From: Weeksellaceae bacterium
GTDB taxonomy: Bacteria > Bacteroidota > Bacteroidia > Flavobacteriales > Weeksellaceae
Assembly: GCA_949788275.1 (NCBI GenBank)
Contig: OX460916.1
Location: 1,922,001 to 1,986,000, forward strand
DNA length: 64,000 bases
Direction: 5' to 3'
Positions 19,301 through 27,925 of the stretch are shown here, in pieces (positions within the stretch are counted from its first letter, which is position 1; every line of letters begins with the position of its first letter). The position numbers were made by a program, and so were the translations under genes. Under the pieces are notes generated by a model. It saw nothing but the letters and a program-made list of their open reading frames with translations, did not search any database and was not told where the DNA came from.

Positions 19301-19658
19301 ATATTTTACTAGAAGCTCCAGTGAACGTTCTTTTCGATAATCTTTCATATCCGGTTGAAATAACTACTTCCCCCAAATCGATATCTTTTCCACTGGCTAG
19401 TGAAATAATTCCAAGATTACTTTTTGAAACCTTAAATTCTTTCGCATCGATAATCAATATATCGCCAATTTTAGCATCAATATCAAACAATCCATTCTCA
19501 TCGGTATAGAAAACTTTACTTGTTCCTTTTATCTTTACCTCTACATCAGCTTCCGGAAAATTATTCCCATCTCTTACTTCTCCCGTAATTTGGGCAAAGG
19601 CAGCTGAAGAGAGTAGAAAGAAAGTCACCGCACTTAGAGACATTATTCTTCTTCTCAT
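16332..19658 (-). CDS. SusC/RagA-type TonB-linked outer membrane importer
   Basis: This 1108-residue protein has a signal peptide (ending AAFAQ), a carboxypeptidase-like regulatory domain (ITGEVRDGNNFPEADVEVKIKG, about residues 23-95) and a TonB box region (GEVVISTGY). The plug has KITVRGSSSIFGDTKPLWVIDG and the typical EILKDASATAIYGSRAMNGVVVITTKSG, followed by a 22-strand barrel ending TLTLNLGF. It imports the SusD-captured ligand using TonB energy. It is the first gene of the four-gene operon 19658-12546, and the large upstream gap probably holds its promoter. Confidence 0.96.
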   Translation of the reverse strand: MRRRIMSLSAVTFFLLSSAAFAQITGEVRDGNNFPEADVEVKIKGTSKVFYTDENGLFDIDAKIGDILIIDAKEFKVSKSNLGIISLASGKDIDLGEVVISTGYERLSKRTFTGASSKISAEDLKVEGVADVSRMIEGKAAGVNVQNVTGTFGSAPKITVRGSSSIFGDTKPLWVIDGIVQEDVVNVSFEDLASGNSSTLLSSAVAGLNSDDVESIEILKDASATAIYGSRAMNGVVVITTKSGGRETPLKINYSQEQSMRMVPTYAQFDILNSQETMSIFKEMEAKDYLSLPRVAEGRYGGVYNLMAQALYNYDATTGQYVSKNNSVSKNDFLRQYEMANTDWFKLLFKPSITQNHSISFSGGGKNNAFFASTGFYYDPGWSIADKVTRLTSNLKNTFYVNDRLNITLSTIASVRKQKAPGTYNSIKDAYFGSTTRDFDINPFNYALNTNRTVRAYDNNGDYEYIRNNWAGFNILNELKNNKIELDVKDIRFQVDGEYKITPELRYNVNASARYAVTKTVHDMYENSNVIKAYNADETPTVKAANIYLYQDPNDLLSPKQVVLPNGGIRRSVGNELTSFLVRNSLSYNKVFNSQHELDAFVGQEMRSVDRSSDNYTAFGLQYNKGMVPFTDPRMLEKIINDGESYYGFNNERERTASFFGKMGYTYDRKYTVALTGRYDASNRQGRSDKSRWLPTYTVSGKWNVKNEEFLRDVQAISAFSFRGSYGLTATSGPATNSLAIYRNAISLRQYTKDRESALYIDALQNSDLTWEKQYETNIGVDVGLFNNRLQIVADVYQRNAFDLIDYVITSGIGGESIKQGNNADMTTKGIELSITHHNVVTPNFRWSTTWNASYYDQKIKNLQNKARVIDLVGSTGGNTVGRPRNAIYSYQFQGLSDQGLPILLTGNGTTDIADINFQDTEDITKYLKYEGSVEPNKTVGLSNTFSYKNWSLSFLVVASGGNKIRLNPIYSSSYDDLTVFTKDFVNRWLVPGDELLTNVPVIANDQLKTQHGSSNIQKLYNAYNYSDERIADGGFVRVKDIGLGYQFPQELKDKFGLRTFGLKVNATNPWLIYSDKKLRGQDPEFFRSGGVSAPITSQYTLTLNLGF

Positions 19659-19706
19659 CTGTTAATTCAATTTTAATGTTAAATAAATGTTATAAAAATA
19701 TTGTTT

Positions 19707-19714
19707 CAAATCTA
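19707..19714 (-). promoter_or_regulatory. Candidate -7 box (TAGATTTG) upstream of susC
   Basis: It matches the Bacteroidota TAnnTTTG -7 element 49 bp upstream of the susC start codon. No well spaced -33 TTG is evident, so this is a weak call. Confidence 0.35.
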
Positions 19715-20568
19715 AATATATTTTTTAAATGAAAAAGAAAAAAAACAATAAATTATTTAATTTAATAGTAAAATATTAATACAATAGAAGCATTAATAGA
19801 ATGAAAAGTATGTAATCGGCAAAAAAACAGATTAATCCATATATCATAATGATGGATATCTATTTATAATGTTAAAAAAGTAAAGAATTCGTAAAAAAAC
19901 AAAAAGAGCCTTGTTGATTAATAAATTATTTTTGAATACTATTTTTATAAATCACGTAAATAAATCATTTTTTTAATCCTATACTAGATTGGTAGTTTAT
20001 TACGCATAAAGCCTATAAAAAGTATAAAAACCCAATTTATTCCCCAAAATACGTTTAAAATACGCAATAAAACAAGTATTTTGTGACGATGAAAAAATTA
20101 CGTAAACAGTGAAAATTGATCAAAAACATTCATTTATCGACAAAACTATTGTCGCTAAACAAATAAAAACAACGCACCTAAACAGAAATAAAGCTATATT
20201 GTAAATAGCTCTTAATCAAGTAATTTAAAGAGGAATTGATCGAAATAATAAATTAGGAATATTGAAGCAAGCAAGTGTCTTTTTTGAATAAAATTTAATA
20301 AATTATTAACATATATAATTTCATATTATGCCCTCTTTTACTTCCGTATTTAAATTTAAAAAGGTTATTTATAACCATTATAAAGAAAAACAAGGTTTTT
20401 ATCGCTTTTAACAAAGGGCGAGATTCAGAATAATATTATGCATGCATCCTTTTTTTAGGAATATTTTTCTTTTTCAGAAAATGTAACAAATTGGATATAT
20501 TATCGACTTATTTATCTTTTTCACCAAATAGCCCTAAAGCAAGATGAAATATTGAAGAATATTATTTA

Positions 20569-20590
20569 TATTTATTCTAAATAATAAATA
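20569..20590. promoter_or_regulatory. A+T-rich inverted repeat before cupin gene
   Basis: Arms tatttatt (20569-20576) and aataaata (20583-20590) flank ctaaat. The repeat ends five bases before the start codon, where a bound protein or an RNA hairpin would affect expression. In such A+T-rich DNA it could arise by chance. Confidence 0.3.
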
Positions 20591-20595
20591 TAGGT

Positions 20596-20901
20596 ATGGA
20601 AAAAATAAATTTACAAACAGAGGCCGAATTAATTCAAGAACCTTGGAATTTAACAACGGTTGGGAAAATAAACAATCACACCATCAAGATGATAAAATTA
20701 GAAGGAGAATTTGAATGGCATACCCATGAAGATGAGGATAAATTATTTATGGTAATCGAAGGCGTTTTGGAATTACAAATGCGAGATAAAACCATCACTG
20801 TTTACCCGAATGAGTTTATTATTGTACCCAAAGGGGTTGAAAATAAGCCTGCTGGAAAAGAAAAAGCAACCTTAATGATCTTTGAGCCGATGAGAGATTA
20901 A
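20596..20901 (+). CDS. Small cupin-domain protein
   Basis: This 101-residue single-domain cupin has the metal-binding motif FEWHTHEDEDKLFMVIEG and the second motif with FIIVPKGVENKP. The HxH and downstream E are visible. The His of the second motif is not clear: the usual G-x-x-H is replaced by PKGVENKP. Small cupins of this kind bind ligands or act on small substrates, and no specific reaction can be assigned. It is monocistronic with a strong terminator. Confidence 0.85.
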   Translation: MEKINLQTEAELIQEPWNLTTVGKINNHTIKMIKLEGEFEWHTHEDEDKLFMVIEGVLELQMRDKTITVYPNEFIIVPKGVENKPAGKEKATLMIFEPMRD

Positions 20902-20925
20902 ATCGATTTATAGATCCTGTTCATT

Positions 20926-20969
20926 AAAATAGCATAGGCCAATGGAAATCCATTGGCCTATGCTATTTT
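20926..20969 (+). terminator. Terminator after the cupin gene
   Basis: A perfect stem of 16-base arms (20931-20946 and 20949-20964), extended by aaaat/atttt on each side, lies 25 bp after the cupin stop. The U-run is short. Confidence 0.8.
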
Positions 20970-21123
20970 CTAATTGCCCGATAAGCTAAACTACCCCAGA
21001 CTGATATACAACAACAAGATAGTCAATAAGGTTGCAAAAAAATGAAGAAAGTTGTATTTGTTAAAAACAACTCCATTTTGGAAACCATAATGAGTGGGTT
21101 CCTTTTGTTTTTTAATTTATTAT

Positions 21124-21612
21124 CTACTTAAGGTGGTAGCGGTATACATTTTCTTCATCGGGTTCAATAGACCAAAACGACTTCCCTAAAGTCTGCTCGA
21201 ACAAGTGATAAATCAATTCAGAAGGATCAGTTTCTTCTAATTCAAAAGCAAATTTTTCGCCTAAATCGATCGGGCGGGTTTCATCTTCTAAAACGACTAA
21301 AGCGCGTACGAGTTGTTCGTTATTGGTATAATGCACACTAAACACCATGCTCATTTCTGAAAGGACAAAGTTGAATGCGACTTGATTAGGCACTAAAACC
21401 TCATTGGCACATTCTTCCATGGATAAAAAAATCAAAGTAGCCTCTTCATGAAAATAAATATCGCAATAGGTATCTTCTTTCCAATTTTCAGAAGCTTGTT
21501 CAAAATCTACTTTTTCTGAAAATAGTAATTGTTGACCGAGTATCGTGCTTAAACCCTCTAAATCATTTTGGTAATTTTTATCGATTACCAATCCTGCTAT
21601 ATTAAATCCCAT
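21124..21612 (-). CDS. Hypothetical cytoplasmic protein, 162 aa
   Basis: I do not recognise the family. The protein is acidic, has no signal peptide or membrane segment, and starts MGFNIAGLVIDKNYQNDLEG. It has alternating strand-like hydrophobic stretches (CDIYFHEEATLIFLSM, VAFNFVLSEMSMVFSVHY, RALVVLEDETRP) and ends with an aromatic-rich tail. Codon use looks like that of its neighbours. It is transcribed in the same direction as the lipoprotein gene upstream (start 22330) with a 61-bp gap, so they may be co-transcribed. Confidence 0.7.
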   Translation of the reverse strand: MGFNIAGLVIDKNYQNDLEGLSTILGQQLLFSEKVDFEQASENWKEDTYCDIYFHEEATLIFLSMEECANEVLVPNQVAFNFVLSEMSMVFSVHYTNNEQLVRALVVLEDETRPIDLGEKFAFELEETDPSELIYHLFEQTLGKSFWSIEPDEENVYRYHLK

Positions 21613-21673
21613 AAACTATTATTTATGGTCTAAATATAGGACAATCTAGACTTCTTACTTGGCCTAAGCGCTG

Positions 21674-22330
21674 TTATTCTAAGACAGAACCATCTGTATA
21701 GACTATTTTAAGCGTGCGTTGAACAATCTTTAATCCCTTAAAATCGGCATCTTTAACATCATTCGATAGTTTGCTATAGGCGTTAAATCTATCCATAACT
21801 CCATTGTCATAAGTCGCTTGAGGGGCAATTGTATCATCGGTTAAATTTACTTCGTATAAATCGCCTATGCGATCGCCTAATTTATTATACACCTCAAATT
21901 GAAACCTTATGGCATCGATGGTTTTATTGGATTTATTTTTTATAAGATATTCGAAGTTATTGTACTCAATTCCACTATATTTCTCAAAGGTTTTGTCGAT
22001 AATCTTGATTTCAACGGCTTGCGCCATTTTTTCGGCAAAAGCTTTTTCTTTTTCTTCTTCGATTTTAAGAAGCGCCTTTTGATTTTCTTGAAACTGCTTG
22101 GCTTCATTCAAAATATCGGCATACGTTTTACCTTCCAAATTTTCGTTACTCAGTTTTGATTTTATTAACCAACCCGCAAATAGCTCAACCTCTTCATCGG
22201 ATAATTTATCGGCTGCTTTTATTTCTTTTAAATCGGATTCAAAATTCTTTTCTGAGAATTTTTTATGCATAGGATTACCGCAACTGACCATAATAAAGGC
22301 TGTCGCAACCAATAAGCATATTCTTTTCAT
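21674..22330 (-). CDS. Hypothetical lipoprotein with coiled-coil segment
   Basis: The 218-residue protein begins with a lipoprotein signal (MKRICLLVATAFIMVSC, Cys 17). Residues about 65-100 are highly charged and helical (KQFQENQKALLKIEEEKEKAFAEK), probably a coiled coil. The C-terminal half has a beta pattern (YLIKNKSNKTIDAIRFQFEVYNKLGDRIGD ... KIVYTDG) like the FxLyD or DUF-type domains that read as immunoglobulin-like folds in lipoproteins. The role is unknown. Its promoter region contains the (GTT)18 tract. Confidence 0.75.
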   Translation of the reverse strand: MKRICLLVATAFIMVSCGNPMHKKFSEKNFESDLKEIKAADKLSDEEVELFAGWLIKSKLSNENLEGKTYADILNEAKQFQENQKALLKIEEEKEKAFAEKMAQAVEIKIIDKTFEKYSGIEYNNFEYLIKNKSNKTIDAIRFQFEVYNKLGDRIGDLYEVNLTDDTIAPQATYDNGVMDRFNAYSKLSNDVKDADFKGLKIVQRTLKIVYTDGSVLE

Positions 22331-22412
22331 AAGTTAAGTTTTAAGTGCATAAAATATTTAGAGCGATTTCTGTAACATTTCATCTTCATTATCGTCTTCC
22401 TATAAATACATG

Positions 22413-22467
<55 letters not shown>

Positions 22468-22580
22468 AATTCTAGACCATAAACTCTATATATAAAAAAG
22501 CAAAGCCTATAACCCTGCTCGTTTACAGGTCAATATACGGATTATAACCCTATAGTGGTTGTTTTATGTACTGCTTTTTT

Positions 22581-22654
22581 GCGGCAGTGATTGCAGCGGC
22601 ATCCTTTGCTGATAAGCAAAGATAGAGCGTAAAGCCCGGCGCGTAGCGGCCGCC
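22581..22654 (+). repeat. Dispersed repeat copy 3 (short form)
   Basis: It reads gcggcagtgattgcagcggc, atcctttgctgataagcaaagat, agcgtaaagcccggcgcgta and gcggccgcc. It has head and tail like copies 1 and 2 but a minimal inner stem (ctttgc tgata gcaaag) and no long leading hairpin. It ends 37 bp before the receptor start codon. Confidence 0.85.
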
Positions 22655-22691
22655 ATAAATAGAAATTAACTAGTCATTAAATATATTTATC

Positions 22692-25070
22692 ATGAAACAT
22701 ATTCTCTATTGCGTCTTTCTAGTATCAGCTTCTATCGCTTGTGCACAGTCAACGATTTACGGTCGAATTACAACCCAAGATGAAGAACCTTTGTCTTTAA
22801 TTGATATTATCCTGATGGATAAAGACAGTGTGATTGTCTACAGTGAAATAACCAATGAAAAAGGAATTTTCAGCTTTGAGGTCAAAAACGGGTTATACCT
22901 TTTACAATTGCAAGAGTTAGGAAATCCTGTGTACAACAGGCCCATAGAAATCACCTCCACACTCGACTTAGGCGATATTATACTCGCAAAACAAACGATT
23001 GGATTGCAAGAAGTCACGGTAGACGGTAAGAAACGCCTGATTGAGCGTCAGGTTGATCGCTATGTTTTTCATGTAGAGAACTCGGGCGCGGTTACGGGCG
23101 GTGATGCCTTGGATGCCTTAAACAATACCCCTGGCGTGTTGGTGGATGAGGATAAAATAAGTTTGGCGGGTAAGAGTTCTGTTCGTGTTTTAGTGAATGA
23201 CCGCTTAATGGTTTTATCGGGCGACCAACTCACCCATTATTTGAAATCGATACCTGCTGATAACATTAAAAAAATTGAAGTCATTACCACACCACCTGCC
23301 CGCTATGAAGCCGAAGGCAATAGTGGTTTAATTAATATTGTGTTGAAGGATGCACGTCAAAATGCTTGGAGCACCAGCCTGCGTTCAAGTTATAGACAAG
23401 GTCATTATGCGAGTCCGAATACGGGGGTTAATTTTTCGTTCCAAAAGAACAAATGGTCTATATTAACAGATGTAGGCTTTAGCCATATGAATAGTATTTA
23501 CCGCAATGAAATTAAATACGATTATCCCGATCAGCACATACAGCTGCTCTTAGCCAACAACAATTATTATAACTATTTTAATTCTTTGGTAACGGTTGGC
23601 TATGAAATAAATAAAAACCACCACATTGGCGCCCAATACAATGGGAACTTCCTAAAAGGACATACGGACGGAAACAACAATACGTTTTACCGAAAGAATG
23701 GTGTGATTACCAGTCAGTATCCGACGATAGGGAAAGATAATTGGGGCAATGATTTCTTAACGTTGAATGCCAACTACGTTTGGAAAATGGATACTTTGGG
23801 TCGAAAAATGTCGGTGGATGTCGATTTCTTAAACACGGGGGCACCTCAGCATAATTTCTTTGGTTCCAATTTAATCGATTACGAAAAGCCAACGAATCAA
23901 TGGACCTATTCAAACAATAACAGTAACCAAGATATTAAAAACTATTCGGGTAAAATCGATTTCAATTTTCCCTTATCATGGGCTGTGCTAGAAACGGGCG
24001 CAAAAATCGCCGTTTCTAAAACAAAGAATAGTATTTCGGCCTATTTTTATAGCGATGCTGAATTGACCCATGTGACTAGTGGGCAAGATGATTTATTCCA
24101 TTACGATGAAAACATACACTCGGCCTATATCAGTTTTAACAAAGAGTTTAACAAAAAATGGTCTGCAAAAATAGGTCTACGTGCAGAATATACACAAACT
24201 GAAAGCAATTCGATAAAAAATAATCAAGTGCATAAAAACGATTATTTTAAACTCTTCCCCACGGCTTACTTACAGTATAAACCCACCGAAGACCATTCGT
24301 ACAGTATGAATTTTAGTCGTCGATTAAATCGACCTAGTTTTGGTGATATGAACCCCAACCGATGGTACACAAGTCCTTTATCGTATGTGGAAGGAAATCC
24401 GTTCTTACAACCTTCGTTTTCGTATAATTTCGAATTGAACTATGGTTATAAAAGCTTATTCAATCTGTCGGTGAACTACTCCCATATCCAAGATAACTAT
24501 ACCCAAACGGTTTACCACAACATAGAGGATTTATCGCAAATTATGAAACGTGAAAATTATGCGAATGGAAAGTATATAGGCACAACCATTTCGTCTACTG
24601 TGAATATAACGCCCTGGTGGGACACCACCAACGAATTTTCGTTGGGGTATGTAGAAACAAAACCCTATATCGATTTATACGATCGTGATTTTAAATCGAT
24701 TAATTCCAATGTACGTACAACCAATAATTTTAGACTAAACACCCCTAAGACACTATTGGCCAACATTAATTATGTATACTATTTACCAACGAGTGGTGAG
24801 TATTCTATTTCGGCCCGTTCTAACTTTAGTTTAGGCATTAAATACTTGGCCTTTGATAAAAAATTAACCATTGCTTTAAATGCCAATGATGTGTTTAAAA
24901 CCTACAATATTCTTGTTAAGACCTTTAATCAGAACATCCATCAGTCGTTTAATCAATATTACGACAGTCACTCGTTCAGGTTATCACTCACTTATAAATT
25001 TGGTAACAAGAACATTCAAGTTTCTCAGCGAGATTCTGGCAATCAAGAAGAAATTAACCGAGCGAGTTAA
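22692..25070 (+). CDS. TonB-dependent receptor, outer-membrane beta-barrel family 3 type
   Basis: The protein has 792 residues. A signal peptide (ending ASIACAQ) is followed by a carboxypeptidase-like regulatory domain (TIYGRITTQDEEPLSLIDIILMD), a plug with GGDALDALNNTPGVLVDED and IEVITTPPARYEAEGNSGLINIVLKD, and a C-terminal barrel (SMNFSRRLNRPSFGDMNPNRWY ... RLSLTYKFG). This is the Bacteroidota family of TonB receptor-like barrels with unknown ligand. It is a single gene with its own terminator. The GTT microsatellite and a dispersed repeat lie upstream and may affect its expression. Confidence 0.92.
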   Translation: MKHILYCVFLVSASIACAQSTIYGRITTQDEEPLSLIDIILMDKDSVIVYSEITNEKGIFSFEVKNGLYLLQLQELGNPVYNRPIEITSTLDLGDIILAKQTIGLQEVTVDGKKRLIERQVDRYVFHVENSGAVTGGDALDALNNTPGVLVDEDKISLAGKSSVRVLVNDRLMVLSGDQLTHYLKSIPADNIKKIEVITTPPARYEAEGNSGLINIVLKDARQNAWSTSLRSSYRQGHYASPNTGVNFSFQKNKWSILTDVGFSHMNSIYRNEIKYDYPDQHIQLLLANNNYYNYFNSLVTVGYEINKNHHIGAQYNGNFLKGHTDGNNNTFYRKNGVITSQYPTIGKDNWGNDFLTLNANYVWKMDTLGRKMSVDVDFLNTGAPQHNFFGSNLIDYEKPTNQWTYSNNNSNQDIKNYSGKIDFNFPLSWAVLETGAKIAVSKTKNSISAYFYSDAELTHVTSGQDDLFHYDENIHSAYISFNKEFNKKWSAKIGLRAEYTQTESNSIKNNQVHKNDYFKLFPTAYLQYKPTEDHSYSMNFSRRLNRPSFGDMNPNRWYTSPLSYVEGNPFLQPSFSYNFELNYGYKSLFNLSVNYSHIQDNYTQTVYHNIEDLSQIMKRENYANGKYIGTTISSTVNITPWWDTTNEFSLGYVETKPYIDLYDRDFKSINSNVRTTNNFRLNTPKTLLANINYVYYLPTSGEYSISARSNFSLGIKYLAFDKKLTIALNANDVFKTYNILVKTFNQNIHQSFNQYYDSHSFRLSLTYKFGNKNIQVSQRDSGNQEEINRAS

Positions 25071-25101
25071 AGTAATAAAATCACTTTTATGCTTCCCTTT
25101 A

Positions 25102-25137
25102 AGTGGGCTAATTGTAGATCAATTAGCCCACTTTTTC
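25102..25137 (+). terminator. Terminator of the beta-barrel receptor gene
   Basis: Thirteen-base perfect arms agtgggctaattg/caattagcccact (25102-25114, 25120-25132) with a tagat loop are followed by a run of five T. Confidence 0.92.
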
Positions 25138-25223
25138 TCACTAAAAAACAACCTCTTATTCTATATTGTTTATTTACTTAAAAGACTGTACCTTAGAACC
25201 AAATTAACACAAACCAACCCGAC

Positions 25224-25616
25224 ATGAATAAAGTTATACTTCTTTCCTGTGTGTTTTTTCTCTTATCATGCACAATGGAAGAGAAAAAAATCAGCAGTTC
25301 AATCATTGATGCCGACGCACTCGCTATTGATCCACCTCCCCTCCCTAAACAAAAGAATACATTTCCCGAAGGACCGTCCAATCAACTAGCAGAAGGAGAC
25401 GTTAAATTGGGTGCCATGAGCGAGACTTCGCCTACACCACAAAAAAAACAACAAGTTAAAAAAAGAAATAAGCTAAAAAAAACGGTTAATCCAAAAAAGA
25501 GATTGAAATCGACCAACAACAAAAGTAGCTTATCGATGTATTGTGGTGCACAAAACAAAACAGGCGGAAGCTGTCGCCGTAAAGTAAGGGGTGGTGGCCG
25601 TTGTTGGCAGCATTAA
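25224..25616 (+). CDS. Lipoprotein with C-terminal Cys/His (DUF5763-like) motif
   Basis: The 130-residue protein has a lipoprotein signal (MNKVILLSCVFFLLSC, Cys 16) and a low-complexity Pro- and Lys-rich middle. The compact end YCGAQNKTGGSCRRKVRGGGRCWQH follows the C-x-x-x-T-x-x-G-x-x-C-x-R ... C-x-x-H pattern seen in DUF5763-type zinc-finger-like tails. Metal binding by the three Cys and one His is an inference. Displaying such a tail on a lipoprotein is unusual. Confidence 0.75.
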   Translation: MNKVILLSCVFFLLSCTMEEKKISSSIIDADALAIDPPPLPKQKNTFPEGPSNQLAEGDVKLGAMSETSPTPQKKQQVKKRNKLKKTVNPKKRLKSTNNKSSLSMYCGAQNKTGGSCRRKVRGGGRCWQH

Positions 25617-25695
25617 AAAAACGTAACTCCCTTATTCTTATGTTGTTTGTTTATTTTTTATCTTTTTTAAAGAATATAAAAAAACAAATAAATAC

Positions 25696-26271
25696 ATGAT
25701 GACACTATTGGAATTTATAGAATATCAACAAACAATCGATTCCCCTTTAGGGAATTTGGCTCGGGATATTTTACAGGATAAAGGCTTTCCGAAAGATGAA
25801 ACGGAAGCACAGATGATTACGTATTTAAAGCATAAAAACGGATTTTGGGGGACGCTACCGCTTTTTGAAAAAATGATGATTGCCTATCATCAACAGCGCA
25901 ATGAAAAAGGGAAAAGGATAAAATTAAGTACACAAGGCAATGCGCTAACGAAGGAACAATGGCAGTTTTATAAAGATTACTTCCCTGTTGATCAGGTTAT
26001 TTTAGTGGGGAAACCCAACGATATTTACAAAGCGTATTGCCTTGAGTCGATTCGAAAAAATGCGTTATACTTCGATTTAAAATCGAGCTTATCGTTGAAT
26101 AAGATTAAGGTTTTAAAGGAGCACGCGATTCAGATGGGTGATGCAACTCAGAAAGTAACGGTAAAACGAGCCATTGAGTTGCTGACCAATTGCCGGTATG
26201 AAACGCCTTTAAAACCTAATCCTGAGAAATTCAAGGAATTGATAGAATTCTTGAAAATGCGAATTTATTAG
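25696..26271 (+). CDS. YozE/SAM-like domain protein, 191 aa
   Basis: The N-terminal 75 residues (LLEFIEYQQTIDSPLGNLARDILQDKGFPKDETEAQMITYLKHKNG) resemble the YozE SAM-like helical domain, a small unit of unknown function. The remainder (KLSTQGNALTKEQWQFYKDYFPVDQVILVGKPNDIYKAYCLESIRKNALYFDLKS) is not recognised but is soluble, helical and basic. No membrane or signal sequence is present. It stands alone, convergent with the DUF420 gene four bases away. Confidence 0.6.
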   Translation: MMTLLEFIEYQQTIDSPLGNLARDILQDKGFPKDETEAQMITYLKHKNGFWGTLPLFEKMMIAYHQQRNEKGKRIKLSTQGNALTKEQWQFYKDYFPVDQVILVGKPNDIYKAYCLESIRKNALYFDLKSSLSLNKIKVLKEHAIQMGDATQKVTVKRAIELLTNCRYETPLKPNPEKFKELIEFLKMRIY

Positions 26272-26275
26272 CTAT

Positions 26276-26728
26276 TTAGTTCATAAAAAAGGCCATGGCA
26301 CAGACCATAGAGGCGGTAATTGCCGTGTAAAATAACCCGAAAATAACAAAATAACCTAATTTTCGGTGACTGAATGAAAATTGGCCAGGGAGATTTCTTT
26401 TCTTCGCTTGTGCTTTGGATTTAAAAATTGTGTATCCCCATACCAAATAAGTCAACACAGCACCGATAATATGCACCCAAAGGGTAATTTTAAAGAAATT
26501 GGTGTGAAGATACGTACTGTCTTTGACCAAAGTGCCCGACCCACCCGATAAACGAATTTGGAGTTCTAATAGAAGGACGCCCGTTGCACAGACAAAAAAT
26601 AGGCGTTGTTGAAGTTTTTTGTGTTGCAGATGTTTTTTTTCTTTTGCAAGTTTTACGGCATATAGAGCGACAAAAGGCGCTAAAATAGAAAGGATCAACA
26701 TGCCGATAATAATATAACTGCTATTCAT
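26276..26728 (-). CDS. DUF420-like integral membrane protein
   Basis: The protein has 150 residues with four predicted membrane helices (starting IIIGMLILSILAPFVALYAV, LFFVCATGVLLLELQI, FKITLWVHIIGAVLTYLVWG and YFVIFGLFYTAITASMVCAMAF). Conserved His residues are seen in helix 3 (LWVHI), in HTNFFK and in SHRKLG. The family is often found near cytochrome oxidase assembly genes in other bacteria, but no such genes are here. Function is unknown. Confidence 0.75.
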   Translation of the reverse strand: MNSSYIIIGMLILSILAPFVALYAVKLAKEKKHLQHKKLQQRLFFVCATGVLLLELQIRLSGGSGTLVKDSTYLHTNFFKITLWVHIIGAVLTYLVWGYTIFKSKAQAKKRNLPGQFSFSHRKLGYFVIFGLFYTAITASMVCAMAFFMN

Positions 26729-26875
26729 TTTAATTTGTTTTTATCACCCAAATGTAGTCTCTCCGTTATAGCAGCACCAATTCTAATAGACCAATCGGCT
26801 TTTTTTATCGACGAACTTTTAAGAAAAGTCCGTCCTTATTCGTTACTTCGCTTACGGAATATTAAATGACGTAAG

Positions 26876-27925
26876 ATGATTAAAAAATTAAAGACGTATA
26901 CCACTCTCTTTCATCTTTTAGGATGGTTATTGCTGTGTTTGATTTTTTTTGTACTGTTTCCGCTTTTATACCCAGTCGCCTTACATATAGAGCACTATCT
27001 TTATCATCTTGTCTTATTGCTGGCTTGTATTGGTTTTTACTATGTGAATACGAAGCTGTTATTACCCCATGTACATTGGCAAAAAAATGCATGGCTTTAT
27101 GGCATAACTCTTCTGTTGATGATGGTTGTTTTAATCGTTGGCATGAACCAATTTGAACAGGTCTTGGACTTGAATATCAAAATTCACCGAGCACTGCATC
27201 CTGGGCAAGCCTATTTAAGCAAACGGAATGGGTTTTTTATTTCGGCCTATTTAAGTGTATTTACAGTGTTTATTTTTGGCATAGGGATTGCCGAATTTTT
27301 GGTTAAGCGATGGAATCTTAACGAGCGAATTAAAATTCAGTTAGAGCAAGGAAAGGCAGTTGCTGAGTTAGCAACGTTAAAAGCACAAATTAATCCTCAT
27401 TTTATTTTTAATACCCTCAACACCATTCACGGACTATCGTATATGGATGTTGATCACTCTAGAAAAGCATTAGTTGATTTATCCAAAATGATGCGGTATA
27501 TGATGAATGAAGATCAATTGGAAAGCGTAGCCTTGGTTGACGAGATCCGTTTTATTGAACACTATATTGATTTAATGAGGTATCGACTCCCAGATCATAT
27601 GGAACTGGATGTAGCGATTTCTAGGATGGATAATTCGTACACCATTGCACCGATGATTTTACTGACTTTGATTGAAAATGTATTTAAGCATGGCATCTCT
27701 ACAGAGAAAGCCGCTAAAATAGCCATTCACATCCAGTTGAACAACGATCAATTGCACTTGAATCTTAGCAATGAAATTATTCATCAAGCACGTAAAACGA
27801 AGGGCATCGGCATAGAGAATACAAAAAAACGCTTGGTTTTACTTTATCCGAATCGTTTTATGTACAGCACTAAGATAGAGAACAACCGTTATATTTGTCA
27901 ATTAACTATTCAACTAACCGAATGA
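26876..27925 (+). CDS. LytS-type sensor histidine kinase
   Basis: The protein has 349 residues. The N-terminal part has four membrane helices (about residues 10-145). The cytoplasmic part has the LytS/YehU-type phosphoacceptor motif LKAQINPHFIFNTLNTIHG (His 175) and a HATPase_c region (LIENVFKHGI, then GIGIENTKKRL). It would phosphorylate the response regulator coded by the next gene. The stop codon overlaps the start of that gene (ATGA), showing translational coupling. Confidence 0.93.
   Translation: MIKKLKTYTTLFHLLGWLLLCLIFFVLFPLLYPVALHIEHYLYHLVLLLACIGFYYVNTKLLLPHVHWQKNAWLYGITLLLMMVVLIVGMNQFEQVLDLNIKIHRALHPGQAYLSKRNGFFISAYLSVFTVFIFGIGIAEFLVKRWNLNERIKIQLEQGKAVAELATLKAQINPHFIFNTLNTIHGLSYMDVDHSRKALVDLSKMMRYMMNEDQLESVALVDEIRFIEHYIDLMRYRLPDHMELDVAISRMDNSYTIAPMILLTLIENVFKHGISTEKAAKIAIHIQLNNDQLHLNLSNEIIHQARKTKGIGIENTKKRLVLLYPNRFMYSTKIENNRYICQLTIQLTE

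Larger units (their letters stand above)
19659..20595. other. 937-bp A+T-rich intergenic region
   Basis: No open frame of convincing length is visible on either strand. It is extremely A+T rich with runs of A and T. It separates the divergent SusC operon and the cupin gene and therefore must hold both promoters. A TAGATTTG box (minus strand, 19707-19714) lies upstream of susC. A 22-bp inverted repeat (20569-20590) lies directly before the cupin gene. Confidence 0.6.

Noticed and set aside
19012-19509. A 165-codon plus-strand ORF inside the SusC gene.
   Set aside because: It is a shadow of the plug region of SusC on the opposite strand, with no domain and no initiation context.
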